From: Novosphingobium sp. TH158
GTDB lineage: Bacteria > Pseudomonadota > Alphaproteobacteria > Sphingomonadales > Sphingomonadaceae
Assembly (NCBI RefSeq): GCF_002855555.1
Contig: NZ_PKRT01000001.1
Coordinates: 372,001 to 436,000, forward strand
Length of the DNA stretch: 64,000 nucleotides
Direction: 5' to 3'
The notes beneath the pieces were generated by a model. That model was not told the DNA's origin. It saw only the letters and a list, made by a program, of their open reading frames with translations, and did not search any database. Of the stretch, positions 30,347-39,880 are shown in pieces (the stretch's first letter is position 1; every line of letters starts with the position of its first letter). The translations under genes were made by a program, and so were the position numbers.

Positions 30347-31734
30347 TGAAGGCAAACGGGGCACCTGGAATTGCGCTGGCGCGAACCGATGCGGAAGACC
30401 GGCTGGTTTCCGCTGACGAGCCTCTGCGCAGTTTCCAGTTGCGCTGTGGTGGCGAAATTCCGGGGGTTGTCGCGGCTCCTGCCCTGCTGGAGATCGTGCG
30501 GAAATCACGGCGCTTCGGCATGAAGCTGTCACGCCCGTTCGCCGCTCAGGACGGGGTTGAGAGCGTAACTGCACTCGCCGAGATCGAACCGGCCGTCGAT
30601 GGCGGCTGTACCATCCGGCTGCGTCACTGGCAGGCGCGATCCATGCCGGTCGAAGACCAGGCCGAAGTGGGCGAACGCGTGGCCACGATCGATCGCGACA
30701 TCGCCGAATTCCATGCCCGGCTTGATGCCGACCAGCAAGTGATCACGGCGGAGGCGGGATCTGACGAATTGAAGCCACTGGCCACCGCCATGCTGGCCAT
30801 GCCCGGCAAGGTCTGGACCGGCTATGTCGAGGCCGAAGGCGCGGTTTCCGGCAAGGTCACGCATTGGCGCCTGTTGAACGGCGTCAGCGTGAAAGTTGCC
30901 GGCTCGCCGCGGCCCTGGCGCGTGACCCTGACGCCGCTTGGCGGCACGCCTGACCAGCCCGCGGGATTCGAACTGGCGCTGACGTCGGACATTGCCCCGC
31001 CACCGCCGGCACCGCCGCCGCCAGCGGGCTTGCGGAAAGCAGAGGCACGGCTGATCGGGCGCGACGTTGCCCCCGTATTGCGCCAGCCCATTGCCCGGAT
31101 CATCGCCAATGCCGAGACGATCCGCACGCGCCTGGCCGGGCCACTGGCCGAGGAATATTCCAACTATGCGGCGGACATTGCCGCCGCCGGGCAACACCTG
31201 CTTGCCCTGATAGACGACCTGACCGATCTTGAAGTGGTCGAGGCCGACGATTTCTCCACCGCGCCCGACAATGTCGATCTTGCCGACATTGCCCGCCGGG
31301 CGGCCGGTATCCTGGGTGTGAGGGCGCGCGAGCAGGGCGTGATCGTCGATGCTCCGCGCGCAGGGGAAACGCTGCCTGCCATTGCGGAGTTTCGCCGCGT
31401 CCTGCAGGTCCTGCTTAACCTGCTGGGCAATGCCATCCGTTATTCGCCGCCCAATTCGCAGGTCTGGATCCGGCTGGAACGGATTGGCGATTTCGCGCGG
31501 GTGATCGTGGCCGATCAGGGCCCCGGTCTCTCCGCCGATGAACAGGCGCGCGTCTTCGACAAGTTCGAACGGCTGGGGCGCAGCGGTGATGGCGGATCGG
31601 GCCTTGGGCTTTACATCTCGCGCAGGCTGGCGCGGGCGATGGGCGGCGATCTGACGGTGGAAAGCGCACCCGGGCAGGGTGCGCGCTTCAACTTGTCGGT
31701 TCCGGCTGACCTGAAGGCCGATTCAGGACTTTGA
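30346..31734 (+). CDS. histidine-kinase-like protein with a degenerate dimerisation/phosphoacceptor motif
   Basis: A 462-residue protein. The N-terminal half (about 20-215) looks PAS-like or sensor-like without membrane helices. A proline-rich linker (APPPPAPPPPAG, 217-228) leads to a DHp-like region at 233-297. Where kinases have S-H-E-L-R-T-P-L, it reads A-P-V-L-R-Q-P-I, so the phospho-accepting His is Pro243. The ATPase domain is intact: N box NLLGNAIRYSP (Asn358, Asn362), DQGPGLS, FDKFERL and GGSGLGLYISRRLARAMGG. It could bind ATP and act as a pseudokinase or use another residue. It is cytoplasmic and probably co-transcribed with the His-less HPt-like gene. Confidence 0.8.
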   Translation: MKANGAPGIALARTDAEDRLVSADEPLRSFQLRCGGEIPGVVAAPALLEIVRKSRRFGMKLSRPFAAQDGVESVTALAEIEPAVDGGCTIRLRHWQARSMPVEDQAEVGERVATIDRDIAEFHARLDADQQVITAEAGSDELKPLATAMLAMPGKVWTGYVEAEGAVSGKVTHWRLLNGVSVKVAGSPRPWRVTLTPLGGTPDQPAGFELALTSDIAPPPPAPPPPAGLRKAEARLIGRDVAPVLRQPIARIIANAETIRTRLAGPLAEEYSNYAADIAAAGQHLLALIDDLTDLEVVEADDFSTAPDNVDLADIARRAAGILGVRAREQGVIVDAPRAGETLPAIAEFRRVLQVLLNLLGNAIRYSPPNSQVWIRLERIGDFARVIVADQGPGLSADEQARVFDKFERLGRSGDGGSGLGLYISRRLARAMGGDLTVESAPGQGARFNLSVPADLKADSGL

Positions 31735-31926
31735 GCCCACGCGGCGACTGATCAGGATGACGGCGGCACCAGCCGCAGCAATCATCAGGCCCTTGGAAAC
31801 CCACCCGCGATCAGCGAGCATGAAGCTCTCCGGCGGCCACATGATCACGCCTGCGCCCTGCAGGGTGAAGAAGATGCCCAGAACCATGAGCACCGCGCCG
31901 ACGACGGTAAGTGCAGAGCGCAGCAT
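31723..31926 (-). CDS. small two-helix membrane protein
   Basis: A 67-residue protein, starting at ATG 31926 with GGGAG upstream. Two hydrophobic segments (LTVVGAVLMVLGIFFTLQGAG and GLMIAAAGAAVILIS) flank the loop MWPPESFMLADRGW. Proteins of this pattern are widespread unnamed membrane proteins. Its last 12 nt overlap the end of the convergent kinase-like gene. A hairpin lies between it and gltA. Confidence 0.7.
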   Translation of the reverse strand: MLRSALTVVGAVLMVLGIFFTLQGAGVIMWPPESFMLADRGWVSKGLMIAAAGAAVILISRRVGSKS

Positions 31927-31940
31927 GAAAATTCTCCCGT

Positions 31941-31971
31941 GTGTTCCGGGGCCGCTCGGACCCCGAAACAC
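31941..31971 (-). terminator. hairpin between gltA and the small membrane gene
   Basis: Arms at 31941-31951 and 31961-31971 form an 11-bp stem with a single mismatch and a 9-nt loop. It lies 16 nt past the gltA stop on the minus strand and 15 nt ahead of the small membrane gene start. No strong U-tract follows, so it may terminate gltA only partly or shape the leader of the next gene. Confidence 0.5.
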
Positions 31972-31986
31972 AGGTAACGGGAAAAA

Positions 31987-33273
31987 TCAGCGCTTGTCGA
32001 TGCTGATGTAGTCGCGCTCTGCCGGGCCGGTGTAGAGCTGGCGCGGGCGACCGATCTTCTGGCCGGGGTCAGAGATCATTTCGTTCCACTGCGCCACCCA
32101 GCCCACGGTGCGGGCAAGGGCGAAGAGCACGGTGAACATCGTGGTCGGGAAGCCGATCGCCGAAAGGATGATGCCCGAGTAGAAATCCACGTTCGGGAAC
32201 AGCTTCTTTTCGATGAAGTAGGGATCGCTGAGCGCGATTTCTTCAAGCCGCAGGGCGGTTTCGAACAGCGGATCGTTGACCTTCAGCGCGTCGAACACTT
32301 CGCGCACGGTCTTCTGCATGACGGTCGCGCGCGGGTCGTAGTTCTTGTAGACGCGGTGGCCGAAGCCCATCAGGCGGAACGGATCGTTCTTGTCCTTGGC
32401 GCGCTCGATGTAATGCGGGATCTTGTCGGGGGTGCCGATTTCCTTGAGCATGTTGAGCGCGGCTTCGTTCGCGCCACCATGCGCCGGGCCCCACAGGCAG
32501 GCGATACCGGCCGCGATGCAGGCAAAGGGGTTCGCACCCGACGAACCGGCCAGGCGCACGGTCGAGGTCGAGGCATTCTGCTCATGGTCGGCATGAAGGA
32601 TGAAGATGCGGTCCATCGCCTTTTCGACGGCCGGGATCACCTCGTATTCTTCGGCGGGCACGCCGAAGGTCATGCGCAGGAAGTTGCCGGTATAGCTCAG
32701 CTTGTTGTCCGGGTAGAGGAACGGCTGGCCGACCGAGTACTTGTAGGCCATGGCCGCGATCGTCGGCATCTTGGCGATCAGGCGGTGGCTGGCGATCTTG
32801 CGCTGCACCGGATCGGCGATGTCGGTGCTGTCATGGTAGAACGCCGACAGCGCGCCGACCACGCCGCACATGATGGCCATCGGGTGCGCATCGCGGCGGA
32901 AACCGCGATAGAACGTGGAAAGCTGCTCATGCACCATGGTGTGGCGGCTGATGGTGTAGGTGAACTGGTCAAGCTCCTGCCTGCTCGGCAGTTCGCCGTT
33001 GAGCAGCAGGTAGCTGACTTCCATGAAGCTGGAGTGTTCGGCCAGCTGGCCGATCGGATAGCCGCGGTGCAGCAGCACGCCTTCTTCGCCATCGATGTAG
33101 GTCAGGCCGCTTTCGCACGAAGCGGTGGAAGTGAAGCCCGGGTCATACGTGAACATGCCCGTCTGGCCATAGAGCTTGCGGATGTCGATCACGTCCGGAC
33201 CGATCGAGCCGCTCAGGACAGGATATTCGTTTTCCTGGCCGCCTGCGTTCAGCTTTGCGTTGCCCACCTTCAT
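31987..33273 (-). CDS. gltA: citrate synthase
   Basis: Condenses oxaloacetate and acetyl-CoA at the entry of the TCA cycle. The 428-residue protein is of the large, hexameric Gram-negative type. Recognisable parts include [20 protein letters not shown] (in part), [24 protein letters not shown] (in part) with the active-site His, [13 protein letters not shown] and [15 protein letters not shown]. The catalytic Asp is near FYSGIIL. gltX ends 11 nt upstream of its start, so the pair is likely co-transcribed from the gltX side. Confidence 0.97.
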   Translation of the reverse strand: MKVGNAKLNAGGQENEYPVLSGSIGPDVIDIRKLYGQTGMFTYDPGFTSTASCESGLTYIDGEEGVLLHRGYPIGQLAEHSSFMEVSYLLLNGELPSRQELDQFTYTISRHTMVHEQLSTFYRGFRRDAHPMAIMCGVVGALSAFYHDSTDIADPVQRKIASHRLIAKMPTIAAMAYKYSVGQPFLYPDNKLSYTGNFLRMTFGVPAEEYEVIPAVEKAMDRIFILHADHEQNASTSTVRLAGSSGANPFACIAAGIACLWGPAHGGANEAALNMLKEIGTPDKIPHYIERAKDKNDPFRLMGFGHRVYKNYDPRATVMQKTVREVFDALKVNDPLFETALRLEEIALSDPYFIEKKLFPNVDFYSGIILSAIGFPTTMFTVLFALARTVGWVAQWNEMISDPGQKIGRPRQLYTGPAERDYISIDKR

Positions 33274-33284
33274 GTCTCCTTAAA

Positions 33285-34724
33285 TCAAACCGGTTCGGCC
33301 GGACATGCCTGCGCGTCGATCCGCGCAAGGCTTTCCTCCCGTCCCAGAAGTACCAGAACGTCAAAAATTCCCGGGGATGTCGTCTGCCCGGTCAAGGCGG
33401 CGCGCAGCGGCTGCGCCAGCTTGCCCAGGCCAAGTCCCCACTCTTCGGCCAGGGCCTTGACCCTTACTTCCAGAGATTCGGTTGTCCAGTCTGCAGCCTC
33501 GCGCAGCGCCGAGGCGATCCGCGACAGCAGGGCGCGGGCATCGTCGGTCAGCAGCGCTGCAGCCTTGTCCTCGATCGTCAGCGGTCGCTGGGCGAAGAGG
33601 AATGCGGCAGCGCCGGCGAGTTCGTTGAGGTCCTTCGCGCGAACCTTCAGCACCGGCATGGCGCGGGCCAGCAGGTCGAGGTCAACCGCGCCGCTCATCC
33701 GCGCGGCGACGAGGCCTGCCAGGCGGGTGTCATCGGCCTCGCGCAGGTAATGACCGTTGAGGTTCATCAGCTTTGCGATGTCGAAGCGCGAAGGGCTCTT
33801 GCCGACATGGCCGATATCGAACCATTCGACGGCCTGGTCGCGGCTGATGAACTCGTCATCGCCATGGCCCCAGCCCAGGCGAAGCAGGTAGTTGAACAAG
33901 GCCTCGGGCAGCACGCCCATGTCGTCGCGATAGGCGTCCACGCCCAAGGCGCCGTGGCGCTTGGAGAGCTTGGCGCCATCGGACCCGTGGATCAGCGGGA
34001 CATGGGCATAGACCGGTTCGGGCCAGCCCATGCCGCGGATGATGCACAGCTGGCGGAAAGCATTGTTGAGATGATCGTCACCGCGGATCACGTGGGTAAC
34101 GCCCATGTCGTGATCGTCGACCACGACGGCGAGCATATAGGTCGGCGTGCCGTCGGAGCGCAGGATCACGAAGTCGTCGATCTCTGCATTGGCGACGGTA
34201 ACGGTGCCCTGAACCTTGTCCTCGATCACCGTCTCGCCTTCGCGAGGTGCCTTGATGCGCACGACATAGGGCACATCGACCGGCCACGAAGCGGGATCGG
34301 CATCGCGCCATTCGCTTTCGATGCCGAAGGGGCGGCGTTCTGCTTGCGCCTTCTCGCGGCGCGCTGCCAGTTCTTCTGCCGTCAGGTAGCAGCGATAGGC
34401 ATGGCCGGCCTCAAGCAGTTGGGCGGCTACTTCGGCATGGCGGTCAGACCGGGCGAACTGGAACACCGGTTCCTCATCGCCAAGCAGGTCGAGCCAGCCC
34501 AGGCCATCGAAGATCGCCTCGATTGCCGGCTCGGTGGAACGGGCGCGGTCGGTGTCCTCAATTCGGACAAGGTATTTGCCGCCGTGATGGCGCGCAAACA
34601 GCCAGTTGAACAGTGCAGTGCGGGCACCGCCAATATGCAGGTAACCCGTTGGCGACGGAGCAAAACGGGTGACGACACCGCGACCGCCGGTCGCTTCTTC
34701 GCCCTTGCCGCTCGCGCTTGCCAT
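33285..34724 (-). CDS. gltX: glutamyl-tRNA synthetase
   Basis: Charges tRNA(Glu) with glutamate. The class I signatures are [20 protein letters not shown] (HIGH-type) and [12 protein letters not shown] (KMSKS-type). The 479-residue length fits. Of the close starts ATG 34730 and ATG 34724, I choose 34724 because the AGGAAGG sequence is then about 8 nt upstream. It is divergent from comEC, whose most upstream possible start would overlap gltX. Confidence 0.95.
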   Translation of the reverse strand: MASASGKGEEATGGRGVVTRFAPSPTGYLHIGGARTALFNWLFARHHGGKYLVRIEDTDRARSTEPAIEAIFDGLGWLDLLGDEEPVFQFARSDRHAEVAAQLLEAGHAYRCYLTAEELAARREKAQAERRPFGIESEWRDADPASWPVDVPYVVRIKAPREGETVIEDKVQGTVTVANAEIDDFVILRSDGTPTYMLAVVVDDHDMGVTHVIRGDDHLNNAFRQLCIIRGMGWPEPVYAHVPLIHGSDGAKLSKRHGALGVDAYRDDMGVLPEALFNYLLRLGWGHGDDEFISRDQAVEWFDIGHVGKSPSRFDIAKLMNLNGHYLREADDTRLAGLVAARMSGAVDLDLLARAMPVLKVRAKDLNELAGAAAFLFAQRPLTIEDKAAALLTDDARALLSRIASALREAADWTTESLEVRVKALAEEWGLGLGKLAQPLRAALTGQTTSPGIFDVLVLLGREESLARIDAQACPAEPV

Positions 34725-34744
34725 TACCATCGCCTTCCTGTCCA

Positions 34745-37033
34745 ATGCGTTCCATGATGCAGCCTGCCGACAACCCGGCAATCGCAGACGATTCGCCGCC
34801 CTCGGTTAGGGCGCGCCGCGCTGCACTGCAACATTTCCTTTGGCGCGTTGCACAGCGCTTGTCCAGCGGACTTGCAGGCTGTGAAAGGTTTCTTGCCGGG
34901 GCCGGTTTCGAGCGTGCGCCCTGGCTTGCGGTTGCCTTCGCTGCCGGGATCGGCGTCTGGTTCATTCTGGCCAACCGCTGGCAATGGCTTGCGCTGATGG
35001 CAGCACTGGTAGCGCTTGCCGTCTCGGCACTTTCCGCAATGCGCGAGGATGGCCGCTATCCCTACCTCCGGCAGGCCATAGCTTCGCTGGCGCTGGTGGC
35101 CGCAGCGGGCTGCGGATTGGTCTGGGCGAAGTCCTCGCTGGTCGGGATGAAGGCCTTGCCGGAACCCTTCGTTGGCCAGATATCAGCCACTGTTGTCGGC
35201 CGAGAGGAACAGCCGGCGGAAGGCAGGGTCCGGCTTGTTCTGGCGATGAGAGAGGAGGCAACGGGTCGGCCTGTCAGGGTGCGGGTCAACGTGGCACTCG
35301 ACAAGGATGCGCCGGGGGCGGTCGAGGGCGCGCAGGTGCGGCTGAAGGCGCGACTGGTTCCGCCTGCCGCGCCCATGCTTCCCGGAAGCTACGATTTTGC
35401 GCGGACGGCGTGGTTCGAGGGCCTGGCGGCGACCGGATCGGCGTTGAGCCGCGTTGAAGTCGTGAAGTCCGATGGAGCCGGGGATTCCGCCATTCGCCGT
35501 TTGCAGCGGGCGATCTCCTCGCACGTCAGGGAGGCGGTGCCCGGATCGGCCGGCGGCATCGCTGCGGCCTTCGCCAGCGGCGACCGCGGAGGAATCGCCA
35601 AGGCGGACGAGGACGCGATGCGCGATTCGGGCCTCACGCACTTGCTGTCGATCAGCGGGCTGCACGTCAGCGCGGTGATCGCCGCGACCTGGTTCCTCGC
35701 CATGCGGCTGTTCGGATTGTGGCCCTGGCTGGTGCTGCGTTTTCGGTTACCGCTGCTGGCCGCCGCCAGCGCCGCGCTGGTCGGCATTGGCTATACCCTG
35801 CTGACGGGCGCGGAGGTGCCCACCATCCGGTCCTGCCTGGGCGCGCTGCTGGTTCTCGCGGCCCTGGCCATCGGGCGCGAGCCTTTGAGCTTGCGAATGG
35901 TTGCCGTGGCAGCGTTCATCGTCATGCTGTTCTGGCCGGAAGCGGTGGTCGGGCCCAGCTTCCAGATGAGTTTTGCCGCGGTGATCGCTATCGTTGCTTT
36001 GCATGGCGCGGCACCGGTCCATGCCTTTCTTGCACCGCGTGAGGAGCCGTGGTGGCAGCACGGCATGCGGCGATTGGCCATGTTGCTGCTGACGGGCGTG
36101 GTCATCGAATTCGCCCTGATGCCGATCGGGCTTTTTCATTTTCACCGCGCCGGGGTTTACGGCGCGGCTGCCAACGTGATCGCCATTCCCTTGACGACCT
36201 TCGTTTCGATGCCGCTGATCGCGCTGGCACTGCTTTTCGATGCGGTGGGAGCGGGCGGGCCGTTCTGGTGGCTGGCGGGCAAGTCGCTCGAACTGATGCT
36301 GGCGCTTGCGCACTGGGTTGCGGCCCGGCCGGGCGCGGTCACGCACCTTCCTGCGATGGGCGCGGGTGGTTTTGCGCTATTTGTCGCCGGAGGATTGTGG
36401 CTGGCCCTGTGGCGAGGACGGGTGCGCTTTGCCGGACTGCTGCCCATCGCGTTCGGGGTGGGGGCTCTTGCCATGCTTTCCCCGCCCGACCTGCTCGTTT
36501 CCGGCGACGGTCGCCATGTTGGCATTACCCGCCTGGCAGGTGACGAACTGGTCGTGCTGCGCGACGCGAGAAGTGACTACGCCCGCGACAACCTGACCGA
36601 ACTGGCCGGCATGAATGGCCGGGTGCGACGGATCGACGAGGTGCCGCAGGCACGCTGCAGCTCGGAATTCTGTGCACTTGAACTGGAACGGGGTGGCCGG
36701 ACCTGGCACCTGCTTATGGCTCGGGGAACGGAGTGGGTGTCCATGCGCGATCTGCTGGCTGCCTGCGAACTGAGCGATATCGTCATTGCCGACCGGTGGC
36801 TGCCCCGGGCATGCAAGCCCCGCGTGCTCAAGGCCGACCGGTCGCTTCTCGACCAGACCGGGGGGCTAACGATAGACCTTGGCTCTGGCCGCGTCCGCAG
36901 CGTGGCCGAGGGGCAGGGGGAACATGGCTGGTGGGCGCCCGCCGTCCGTCCGCCGCGTTCGCCGGACACGGAAAAAGGGGCCGGCAAAGCGCCAGCCCCA
37001 AATCCATCTGCAACCGCTTCGAAAGCTCAGTGA
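34745..37033 (+). CDS. comEC: ComEC/Rec2-type DNA uptake channel protein
   Basis: A roughly 762-residue inner-membrane protein related to the channel that imports single-stranded DNA in transformable bacteria. The ComEC motif [19 protein letters not shown] (in part) and about ten helices are seen, preceded by a soluble DUF4131-like part with [17 protein letters not shown]. The C-terminal part (after about 600) is a short beta-like region ([19 protein letters not shown]) with no HxHxDH motif, so the metallo-beta-lactamase domain of longer ComEC proteins is absent or degenerate. No ribosome-binding site decides the start; ATG 34718 and 34754 are alternatives. The gene overlaps lexA at its 3' end by 7 nt, tail-to-tail. 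Confidence 0.85.
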   Translation: MRSMMQPADNPAIADDSPPSVRARRAALQHFLWRVAQRLSSGLAGCERFLAGAGFERAPWLAVAFAAGIGVWFILANRWQWLALMAALVALAVSALSAMREDGRYPYLRQAIASLALVAAAGCGLVWAKSSLVGMKALPEPFVGQISATVVGREEQPAEGRVRLVLAMREEATGRPVRVRVNVALDKDAPGAVEGAQVRLKARLVPPAAPMLPGSYDFARTAWFEGLAATGSALSRVEVVKSDGAGDSAIRRLQRAISSHVREAVPGSAGGIAAAFASGDRGGIAKADEDAMRDSGLTHLLSISGLHVSAVIAATWFLAMRLFGLWPWLVLRFRLPLLAAASAALVGIGYTLLTGAEVPTIRSCLGALLVLAALAIGREPLSLRMVAVAAFIVMLFWPEAVVGPSFQMSFAAVIAIVALHGAAPVHAFLAPREEPWWQHGMRRLAMLLLTGVVIEFALMPIGLFHFHRAGVYGAAANVIAIPLTTFVSMPLIALALLFDAVGAGGPFWWLAGKSLELMLALAHWVAARPGAVTHLPAMGAGGFALFVAGGLWLALWRGRVRFAGLLPIAFGVGALAMLSPPDLLVSGDGRHVGITRLAGDELVVLRDARSDYARDNLTELAGMNGRVRRIDEVPQARCSSEFCALELERGGRTWHLLMARGTEWVSMRDLLAACELSDIVIADRWLPRACKPRVLKADRSLLDQTGGLTIDLGSGRVRSVAEGQGEHGWWAPAVRPPRSPDTEKGAGKAPAPNPSATASKAQ
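36972..36999 (-). terminator. intrinsic terminator of lexA, inside the comEC 3' end
   Basis: On the minus strand GGGGCTGGC pairs with GCCGGCCCC (one G-U) around GCTTT and is followed by TTTTT. It lies 27 nt past the lexA stop and within the antisense comEC codons. The stem and U-tract are textbook. Confidence 0.85.
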
Positions 37034-37719
37034 TAGCGCCGCAAAAGGCCGGCCAGCTTACCCTGAACCTCTACCTCGCCGGGGCCGTAGTGCTGCGGAT
37101 CGTAGGCCGCATTTGCCGGATCGAGCCGGACACCGCCCTGTTCGCGGTGGAGGTACTTGAGCGTAGCCTCCTCGCCCCGAACGAGCGCAACGACGATTTC
37201 GCCGTCGCGCGCGGTGTTGGTCTTGCGGATCAGCGCGAAATCGCCATCGAGGATGCCGGCTTCGACCATCGAATCACCGGATACTTCGAGGGCAAAGTGT
37301 TCACCTGGCCCGAGCAAGGCGGCAGGAACCGGCAAGCTTGACTGGCCTTCCAATGCTTCGATCGGCACGCCGGCAGCGATCCGGCCGTGCAGCGGAATTT
37401 CGATCACGTCGTTCGCCGGTTCCGGACGCGCGGCAGGCGCGCGCAGGGGCGGGGTGACCGTGTTGGTGTTCGCCGGTGCGGGCTTGGTTGCCCGCGGCGA
37501 GGCATCTTCAGGTTGCCGTAGCACTTCCAGTGCGCGGGCCCGGTTGGGCAGGCGGCGGATGAACCCGCGTTCCTCAAGTGCGGAAATCAGGCGATGGACG
37601 CCGGACTTCGACTTGAGATCAAGCGCTTCCTTCATTTCCTCAAACGAGGGGGAAATTCCCGTTTCCTCCAGCTTGGCCTGGATGAAGCGGATCAATTCGT
37701 GCTGCTTGCGCGTCAGCAT
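37027..37719 (-). CDS. lexA: LexA repressor of the SOS response
   Basis: Represses DNA-damage genes and cleaves itself when RecA is active. The 230-residue protein has the winged-helix domain ([19 protein letters not shown] and on to about residue 68), a long Pro/Ala-rich linker (70-105), and the S24 peptidase domain. The cleavage site is Ala116-Gly117, the nucleophile Ser150 (SGDSM) and the general-base Lys188 (ATLKYL). GAGGAG lies 8 nt before the ATG. Two SOS boxes are seen upstream, so it is autoregulated. Confidence 0.96.
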   Translation of the reverse strand: MLTRKQHELIRFIQAKLEETGISPSFEEMKEALDLKSKSGVHRLISALEERGFIRRLPNRARALEVLRQPEDASPRATKPAPANTNTVTPPLRAPAARPEPANDVIEIPLHGRIAAGVPIEALEGQSSLPVPAALLGPGEHFALEVSGDSMVEAGILDGDFALIRKTNTARDGEIVVALVRGEEATLKYLHREQGGVRLDPANAAYDPQHYGPGEVEVQGKLAGLLRRYH

Positions 37720-37750
37720 CGGCCGTCACTCCTCAACCCGAACGGCAAAT

Positions 37751-37783
37751 GTTCTTGCGCCGTTCAGTGAACGAATGAGGAAC
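37751..37783. promoter_or_regulatory. two LexA (SOS) boxes in opposite orientation
   Basis: GTTC-N7-GTTC, the alphaproteobacterial LexA site, lies at 37751-37765 on the + strand. A second copy reads GAAC-N7-GAAC at 37769-37783, that is the same site on the minus strand. They are three bases apart and end 32 nt upstream of the lexA start, in the proper place for autorepression. Confidence 0.85.
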
Positions 37784-37818
37784 AATTAAGCAACGATTCG
37801 GGACAAGTCAAGCGCGGC

Positions 37819-39012
37819 TCAAGCAATGCCCCCGTTTCCGAGGAAATGGACGTCGACCTTCTCGCCCGCATGGCGCGCGGGCGATCCCGCCGGCCGGTCG
37901 ATGAGCACCTGCGCCGCCGCCATCGCTGCAAGGGCGCCGCTGTCCTGCTGGGTCAGAACCTCTACGCCTCCGTCCGAGAGCCTGCCCCGCAGGAACTCTC
38001 GCCGGTCGCCGCCTGGCTGCATTGCCGAGGCCAGCGGCAGCGGGATGGGGCACGGCAGGGGCTGGCCTGCCCCCAGGCTGGCGCGCAACAGTGGAAGCAG
38101 GAACAGGAATGCCGTGACGTGGCTCGATACCGGGTTGCCGGGAAGGCCCAGGATCACCTGCGCTCCTCGCGTTGCGACCAGAAGCGGCTTGCCGGGCTTG
38201 ATCGCCACCTTCCAGAAGTCGAGGGTTCCGCCGGCCTGTTCGATTGCCGGGCGGATCAGGTCGTGATCGCCCACCGAGGCTCCGCCCGTGGTCACGACCA
38301 CGTCGGCATCGCGTGCATCGTGGAAAGCCCTGGCGAGGGCTTCAAGGTCGTCGCGAACGGGTCCGATGCGGCTGACGGTGCAGGGGTTCGCCGCGAGCAG
38401 CGCGGCAATCATGGCGCCATTGCTGGCGGGTACCTGGTGTGCGGGACAGAGTTCGGGATCCTCGGCCAGTTCATCGCCGCTGTCGATGATGACAACATGA
38501 GGAACCCGGCGGACCGGCAAGTGCTTGTGCCCCGCAGCGATGGCCAGCGCGAGCTGGGCAGGGCCGATACGGGCGCCGGCCGGCAGAAGCTCGTGATCCA
38601 GTGCGAAGTCCGATCCGCAACGGCGGATATGCTTGCCCGGCGGAGACGGCGGGGTTCCTGTCAGTTCAATCCGCTCGCCGGCACGGACGATGTCTTCCTG
38701 CAGGATCACCGCATCGGCCCCGGCCGGCATGAGCGCGCCAGTTGATATCCGTACGGCCTGTCCCGGTTCGATGCTGCCGGCAAAGGGATGTCCGGCGGCA
38801 CTTTCTCCGATCACGGTCCAGGGGCCGGCAAGATCCGGTCCGGTCACGGCATAGCCGTCCATCGCCGAAACATGGGCAGCGGGCTGGGTGCGGCGCGCCT
38901 TCAAAGGTTCAAGCAGATAACGCCCCAGAGCAGAGGCGACATCGACGTTCTCGGTCCTCAGCCTTGGTGCCAGTGCCAGCAGGCGTGACTGTGCCTCTTC
39001 CAGGGGCAGCAT
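37819..39012 (-). CDS. moeA: molybdopterin molybdenumtransferase
   Basis: Inserts molybdenum into the pyranopterin cofactor. The 397-residue protein has the MoeA pattern: SAMDGYAV near residue 60, then VILQEDIV, IIDSGDEL, TTGGASVGDHDLI for cofactor binding and GLPGNPVSSHV. ATG 39012 has GGAG 8 nt upstream; a GTG at 39021 overlaps the moaC stop (GTGA) and is also possible. The order moaC-moeA is typical. Confidence 0.93.
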   Translation of the reverse strand: MLPLEEAQSRLLALAPRLRTENVDVASALGRYLLEPLKARRTQPAAHVSAMDGYAVTGPDLAGPWTVIGESAAGHPFAGSIEPGQAVRISTGALMPAGADAVILQEDIVRAGERIELTGTPPSPPGKHIRRCGSDFALDHELLPAGARIGPAQLALAIAAGHKHLPVRRVPHVVIIDSGDELAEDPELCPAHQVPASNGAMIAALLAANPCTVSRIGPVRDDLEALARAFHDARDADVVVTTGGASVGDHDLIRPAIEQAGGTLDFWKVAIKPGKPLLVATRGAQVILGLPGNPVSSHVTAFLFLLPLLRASLGAGQPLPCPIPLPLASAMQPGGDRREFLRGRLSDGGVEVLTQQDSGALAAMAAAQVLIDRPAGSPARHAGEKVDVHFLGNGGIA

Positions 39013-39017
39013 GGCGC

Positions 39018-39491
39018 TCACTCCGGAGCCTTCCAGTCGCCGGACTTGCCGCCGGACTTGGACAGCAACCGGACTTCTTCGACGACCATCGCCTTGTCGA
39101 TGGCCTTGGCCATGTCGTAAATCGTCAGCAGGGCGATCGAGCAGGCGGTCATTGCCTCCATCTCGACCCCGGTGCGACCGCTGAGCGATGCGCTGGCCGT
39201 TGCACGCAGGGCATTGTCTTCGAACGTGAAGTCCACCGTAACGGAATCGAGCGCGAGCGGATGGCACAGCGGGATAAGCTCCGCCGTCTTCTTGGCCGCC
39301 ATGATCCCCGCAATCCGGGCCGTGGCAATGACATCGCCCTTGGGAACTTCGCCATCACGGATGGCCGCCAGAGCCGATCGGGACATGCGGATGCGCCCCG
39401 TGGCGACCGCCACGCGCCGGGTTTCCGCCTTGCCGCCGATGTCCACCATGCGGGCGCGGCCTTGTTCGTCGAGATGGGTCAGTTCCGTCAT
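39018..39491 (-). CDS. moaC: cyclic pyranopterin monophosphate synthase (MoaC)
   Basis: Acts early in molybdenum cofactor synthesis, making cyclic pyranopterin monophosphate from the MoaA product. The 157-residue protein includes [13 protein letters not shown] and [20 protein letters not shown], the family signatures with catalytic Lys and Asp/His residues nearby. Its stop abuts or overlaps the moeA start. The gene upstream is about 40 nt away. Confidence 0.95.
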   Translation of the reverse strand: MTELTHLDEQGRARMVDIGGKAETRRVAVATGRIRMSRSALAAIRDGEVPKGDVIATARIAGIMAAKKTAELIPLCHPLALDSVTVDFTFEDNALRATASASLSGRTGVEMEAMTACSIALLTIYDMAKAIDKAMVVEEVRLLSKSGGKSGDWKAPE

Positions 39492-39532
39492 GCCCCGCCT
39501 CTTGCCAGAAGCGGGGCAGGCTGGACAAGCTT

Positions 39533-39880
39533 TCAGGCAGGCAGGTCTGCGGTAGACCGGATGAACGGCATCGCCGCGCGGAACTGGGCGTGCTTGGCCT
39601 CGCCCTTGTCGAGCAGTTCGACGGCGTTAACCACATGGGCAAAGGCCAGCAGCAGGTTCATGAGATTGGTCTGCTTCGCATCGAGCTCGCCGAGCGGGGT
39701 TTGGTCAAGATATTCCAGCGCGCGGGGAACGTGGTCCTTGGCGATCTGGTAGAAGGCCTTGCGCTGGGCGTCGGTGCTTTCAGTGCGCCGGGCATCGCGG
39801 TTGGCAGTGCCGTGAACGGCCCAGAAATCGACAAAGGGTTCGAGAACCTCGAAGCCATCGGGAAGTTGCTGGTTGCTCAT
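39533..39880 (-). CDS. unknown small protein coupled to the Rieske oxygenase
   Basis: A 115-residue soluble helical protein starting at ATG 39880, which overlaps the oxygenase stop (ATGA), with GGGAG upstream. No family is recognised. It contains [20 protein letters not shown] and an alanine/leucine-rich helix ([20 protein letters not shown]). It does not look like a ferredoxin, a reductase or the usual beta subunit of a dioxygenase. Its tight coupling suggests that it works with the oxygenase. Confidence 0.72.
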   Translation of the reverse strand: MSNQQLPDGFEVLEPFVDFWAVHGTANRDARRTESTDAQRKAFYQIAKDHVPRALEYLDQTPLGELDAKQTNLMNLLLAFAHVVNAVELLDKGEAKHAQFRAAMPFIRSTADLPA

